DNA from: Prevotella sp.
GTDB taxonomy: Bacteria > Bacteroidota > Bacteroidia > Bacteroidales > Bacteroidaceae
Reading direction: 5' to 3'
NCBI GenBank assembly: GCA_021204735.1
Contig: JAJPYV010000097.1
Span: 1-8,460, forward strand
Length of the DNA: 8,460 nucleotides
Positions 6,791 through 8,460 of the stretch are shown here, piece by piece. A model generated the notes under the pieces. The model did no database searches and was not told the origin of the DNA. It saw only the letters and a list, made by a program, of their open reading frames with translations. Position numbers and translations under genes: made by a program. How positions within the stretch are numbered: position 1 is the first letter of the stretch; every line of letters begins with the position of its first letter.

Positions 6791-8455
6791 TCAATACGCC
6801 TGTTCGTGTACGCCATGGACGGCACGTCCGCTCGGATCGTTCATGTTCTTGAAAGCCTTGTCCCAAGCAAGAGCTTCGGCGGTGCTGCACGCCACGCTCG
6901 GAACACTCGGTACGCTGCGAGCCGCACTGTCACTTGGGAAATGCTCAGCGAAGATTGAGCGATAATAATACTCCTCCTTATTGCGAGGCGGATTAATCGG
7001 GAAACGTTTAGCCGCATTCTCCAATTGCTCGTCACTCACCTGATCAGACGCTATCTGTTTAAGGGTATCAATCCAAGAGTAGCCCACACCGTCGGAGAAC
7101 TGTTCCTTCTGTCGCCAAGCCACCTCAGCAGGAAGCATATCAGCAAACGCCTCACGTACAATCTTCTTCTCCATAGTAGAACCAGGGCACATCTTCGCTT
7201 TCGGGTTAGTACGCATGGCAACATCCAGAAATTCCTTATCGAGGAACGGCACACGCCCCTCAACACCCCATGCCGCAAGACTCTTGTTAGCACGGAGGCA
7301 GTCGTACATATACAGTTTTGACAGTTTTCTCACCGTCTCCTCATGGAACGCCTTGTCGTCGGGAGCCTTATGGAAATACAGATAACCGCCGAAAATCTCG
7401 TCAGCCCCCTCACCAGAAAGTACCATTTTTATACCCATAGACTTTATGACACGAGCAAGGAGATACATCGGTGTTGACGCACGGACAGTAGTAACATCGT
7501 AAGTCTCGATAAAATAAATCACATCACGGATAGCATCAAGACCCTCCTGAATTGTATAGTTGATTTCGTGGTGCACAGTACCGATATAGTCAGCCACCAT
7601 TCTCGCCTTCGCCAAGTCAGGAGCCCCTTTAAGACCCACAGCAAACGAGTGTAGGCGCGGCCACCAAGCCACCGACTTACTGTCCTCCTCTATTCTGTGT
7701 GGAGCAAATTTCATAGCAATCGCACTGATTACAGACGAATCCAAACCACCACTGAGCAACACCCCGTAAGGCACGTCACTCATCAACTGGCGTTTCACTG
7801 CAGCCTCAAGAGAATCCTTTATAGCCTGCACAGAAGCATCGTTATCCTTTACATTATCATATTCAAACCAATCACGAGTGTAGTAACGTTTCATCTCCCC
7901 CTCACGACTGGAATAATAATAACCAGGGAGGAAAGGCTCATACCTATCACAGTTGCCCTCGAGAGCCTTCAACTCACTCGCCACATAAATTTTTCCATCA
8001 TCATCATAACCGATGTAAAGAGGAATCACACCAATAGGGTCACGAGCAATAAGAAACTCATCCTTGTCAGCATCATAGAGAGCGAAAGCAAAGATACCAC
8101 TTAGGTCCTCAAGGAAGTCGATACCCTTATCACGGTAAAGCGCAAGGATAACCTCACAGTCACTTCCAGTCTGGAAATGGTAAGTATCCTTGTACCTGTT
8201 CCTGATATCCTTATGGTTATAAATCTCACCGTTGACAGCAAGAATCTGTTTTTTGTCAGGACTGAACAGCGGTTGTTTTCCCGACTCAGGGTCAACGATT
8301 GACAGACGCTCGTGCGCCATTATCGCAGAACCGCCACAATAGATACCACTCCAGTCAGGACCTCTATGACGGATTTTCTGGCTCATCCGCAAAGCCTTTT
8401 GTCTCAATTCAGGAGTCTGCTCCTGGATGTTGAAAATAGAAACTATTCCACACAT
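6791..8455 (-). CDS. asnB: Asparagine synthetase B (glutamine-hydrolysing)
   Basis: AsnB makes asparagine from aspartate, ATP and glutamine in the cytosol; ammonia from the N-terminal glutaminase domain is channelled to the C-terminal synthetase domain. The 554-residue product equals the recalled length of E. coli AsnB and follows it almost position for position. The glutaminase nucleophile is Cys2 (MCGIVSIF), exposed once Met1 is removed, with Arg50 (AHERLSIVDP), Asn75 and Glu77 (VNGEIYNH) and Asp99 (TGSDCEV) binding glutamine. The synthetase domain has the pyrophosphatase loop SGGLDSS (235-241), SGEGADE (347-353, Glu349) and RQKEQFSDGVGY (448-459). The C-terminal tail WDKAFKNMNDPSGRAV is also typical. 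The start is fixed by MCGI; only five bases upstream are visible, so no promoter can be judged. It is convergent with the AlbA_2 gene and richer in G+C than it. Confidence 0.98.
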   Translation of the reverse strand: MCGIVSIFNIQEQTPELRQKALRMSQKIRHRGPDWSGIYCGGSAIMAHERLSIVDPESGKQPLFSPDKKQILAVNGEIYNHKDIRNRYKDTYHFQTGSDCEVILALYRDKGIDFLEDLSGIFAFALYDADKDEFLIARDPIGVIPLYIGYDDDGKIYVASELKALEGNCDRYEPFLPGYYYSSREGEMKRYYTRDWFEYDNVKDNDASVQAIKDSLEAAVKRQLMSDVPYGVLLSGGLDSSVISAIAMKFAPHRIEEDSKSVAWWPRLHSFAVGLKGAPDLAKARMVADYIGTVHHEINYTIQEGLDAIRDVIYFIETYDVTTVRASTPMYLLARVIKSMGIKMVLSGEGADEIFGGYLYFHKAPDDKAFHEETVRKLSKLYMYDCLRANKSLAAWGVEGRVPFLDKEFLDVAMRTNPKAKMCPGSTMEKKIVREAFADMLPAEVAWRQKEQFSDGVGYSWIDTLKQIASDQVSDEQLENAAKRFPINPPRNKEEYYYRSIFAEHFPSDSAARSVPSVPSVACSTAEALAWDKAFKNMNDPSGRAVHGVHEQAY

Positions 8456-8460
8456 ATCTT

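Noticed and set aside
6727..6852. A 41-codon plus-strand ORF starting ATGACACAACAACAG
   Set aside because: It runs antisense into the conserved end of asnB, has no recognisable product, and lies in AT-rich spacer where short ORFs arise by chance.
6893..6920. SVPSVPSV mini-repeat near the AsnB C-terminus as repeat expansion
   Set aside because: It lies in a tail where related AsnB proteins have similar VPxxPSVACS sequence, so it is ordinary family variation.

Overview
The window looks like chromosomal DNA from a Bacteroidota bacterium, most likely of the Prevotella/Bacteroides group. The evidence is the sufB-C-D-S gene order, a WbqC-family gene, start codons without convincing Shine-Dalgarno sequences, and a TAnnTTTG-type promoter box. 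This is a family-level impression from gene content and protein sequence; no database search was possible.

Bases 1-4183 carry four co-directional SUF iron-sulfur cluster assembly genes: the C-terminal half of sufB (cut by the window edge), sufC, sufD and sufS. SufB, SufC and SufD form the SufBC2D scaffold, where clusters are built using ATP. SufS supplies sulfur from cysteine. All the catalytic residues I could check are present. No sulfur-transfer partner (SufE or SufU) or carrier (SufA) lies in the window. A WbqC-family gene (4219-4863) follows sufS after 35 bases and may be co-transcribed.

Bases 4864-6790 differ in character. A short AT-rich spacer with a promoter candidate precedes a 533-residue protein with an AlbA_2 (Schlafen-type) N-terminal domain, a GHKL-like ATP-binding region and a C-terminal winged-helix-like domain. 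The linker before that last domain is encoded by short tandem repeats with an 11-base sub-period (out of frame) and a 21-base period (in frame). Losing one 11-base copy would create an immediate stop. This gene is visibly more AT-rich than its neighbours and may be an accessory insertion. It is the most interesting part of the window.

Bases 6791-8455, on the minus strand and convergent with the AlbA_2 gene, encode a complete glutamine-hydrolysing asparagine synthetase B with intact glutaminase and synthetase active sites. The 213-base AT-rich stretch between the two stop codons holds several weak inverted repeats and no gene I can support.
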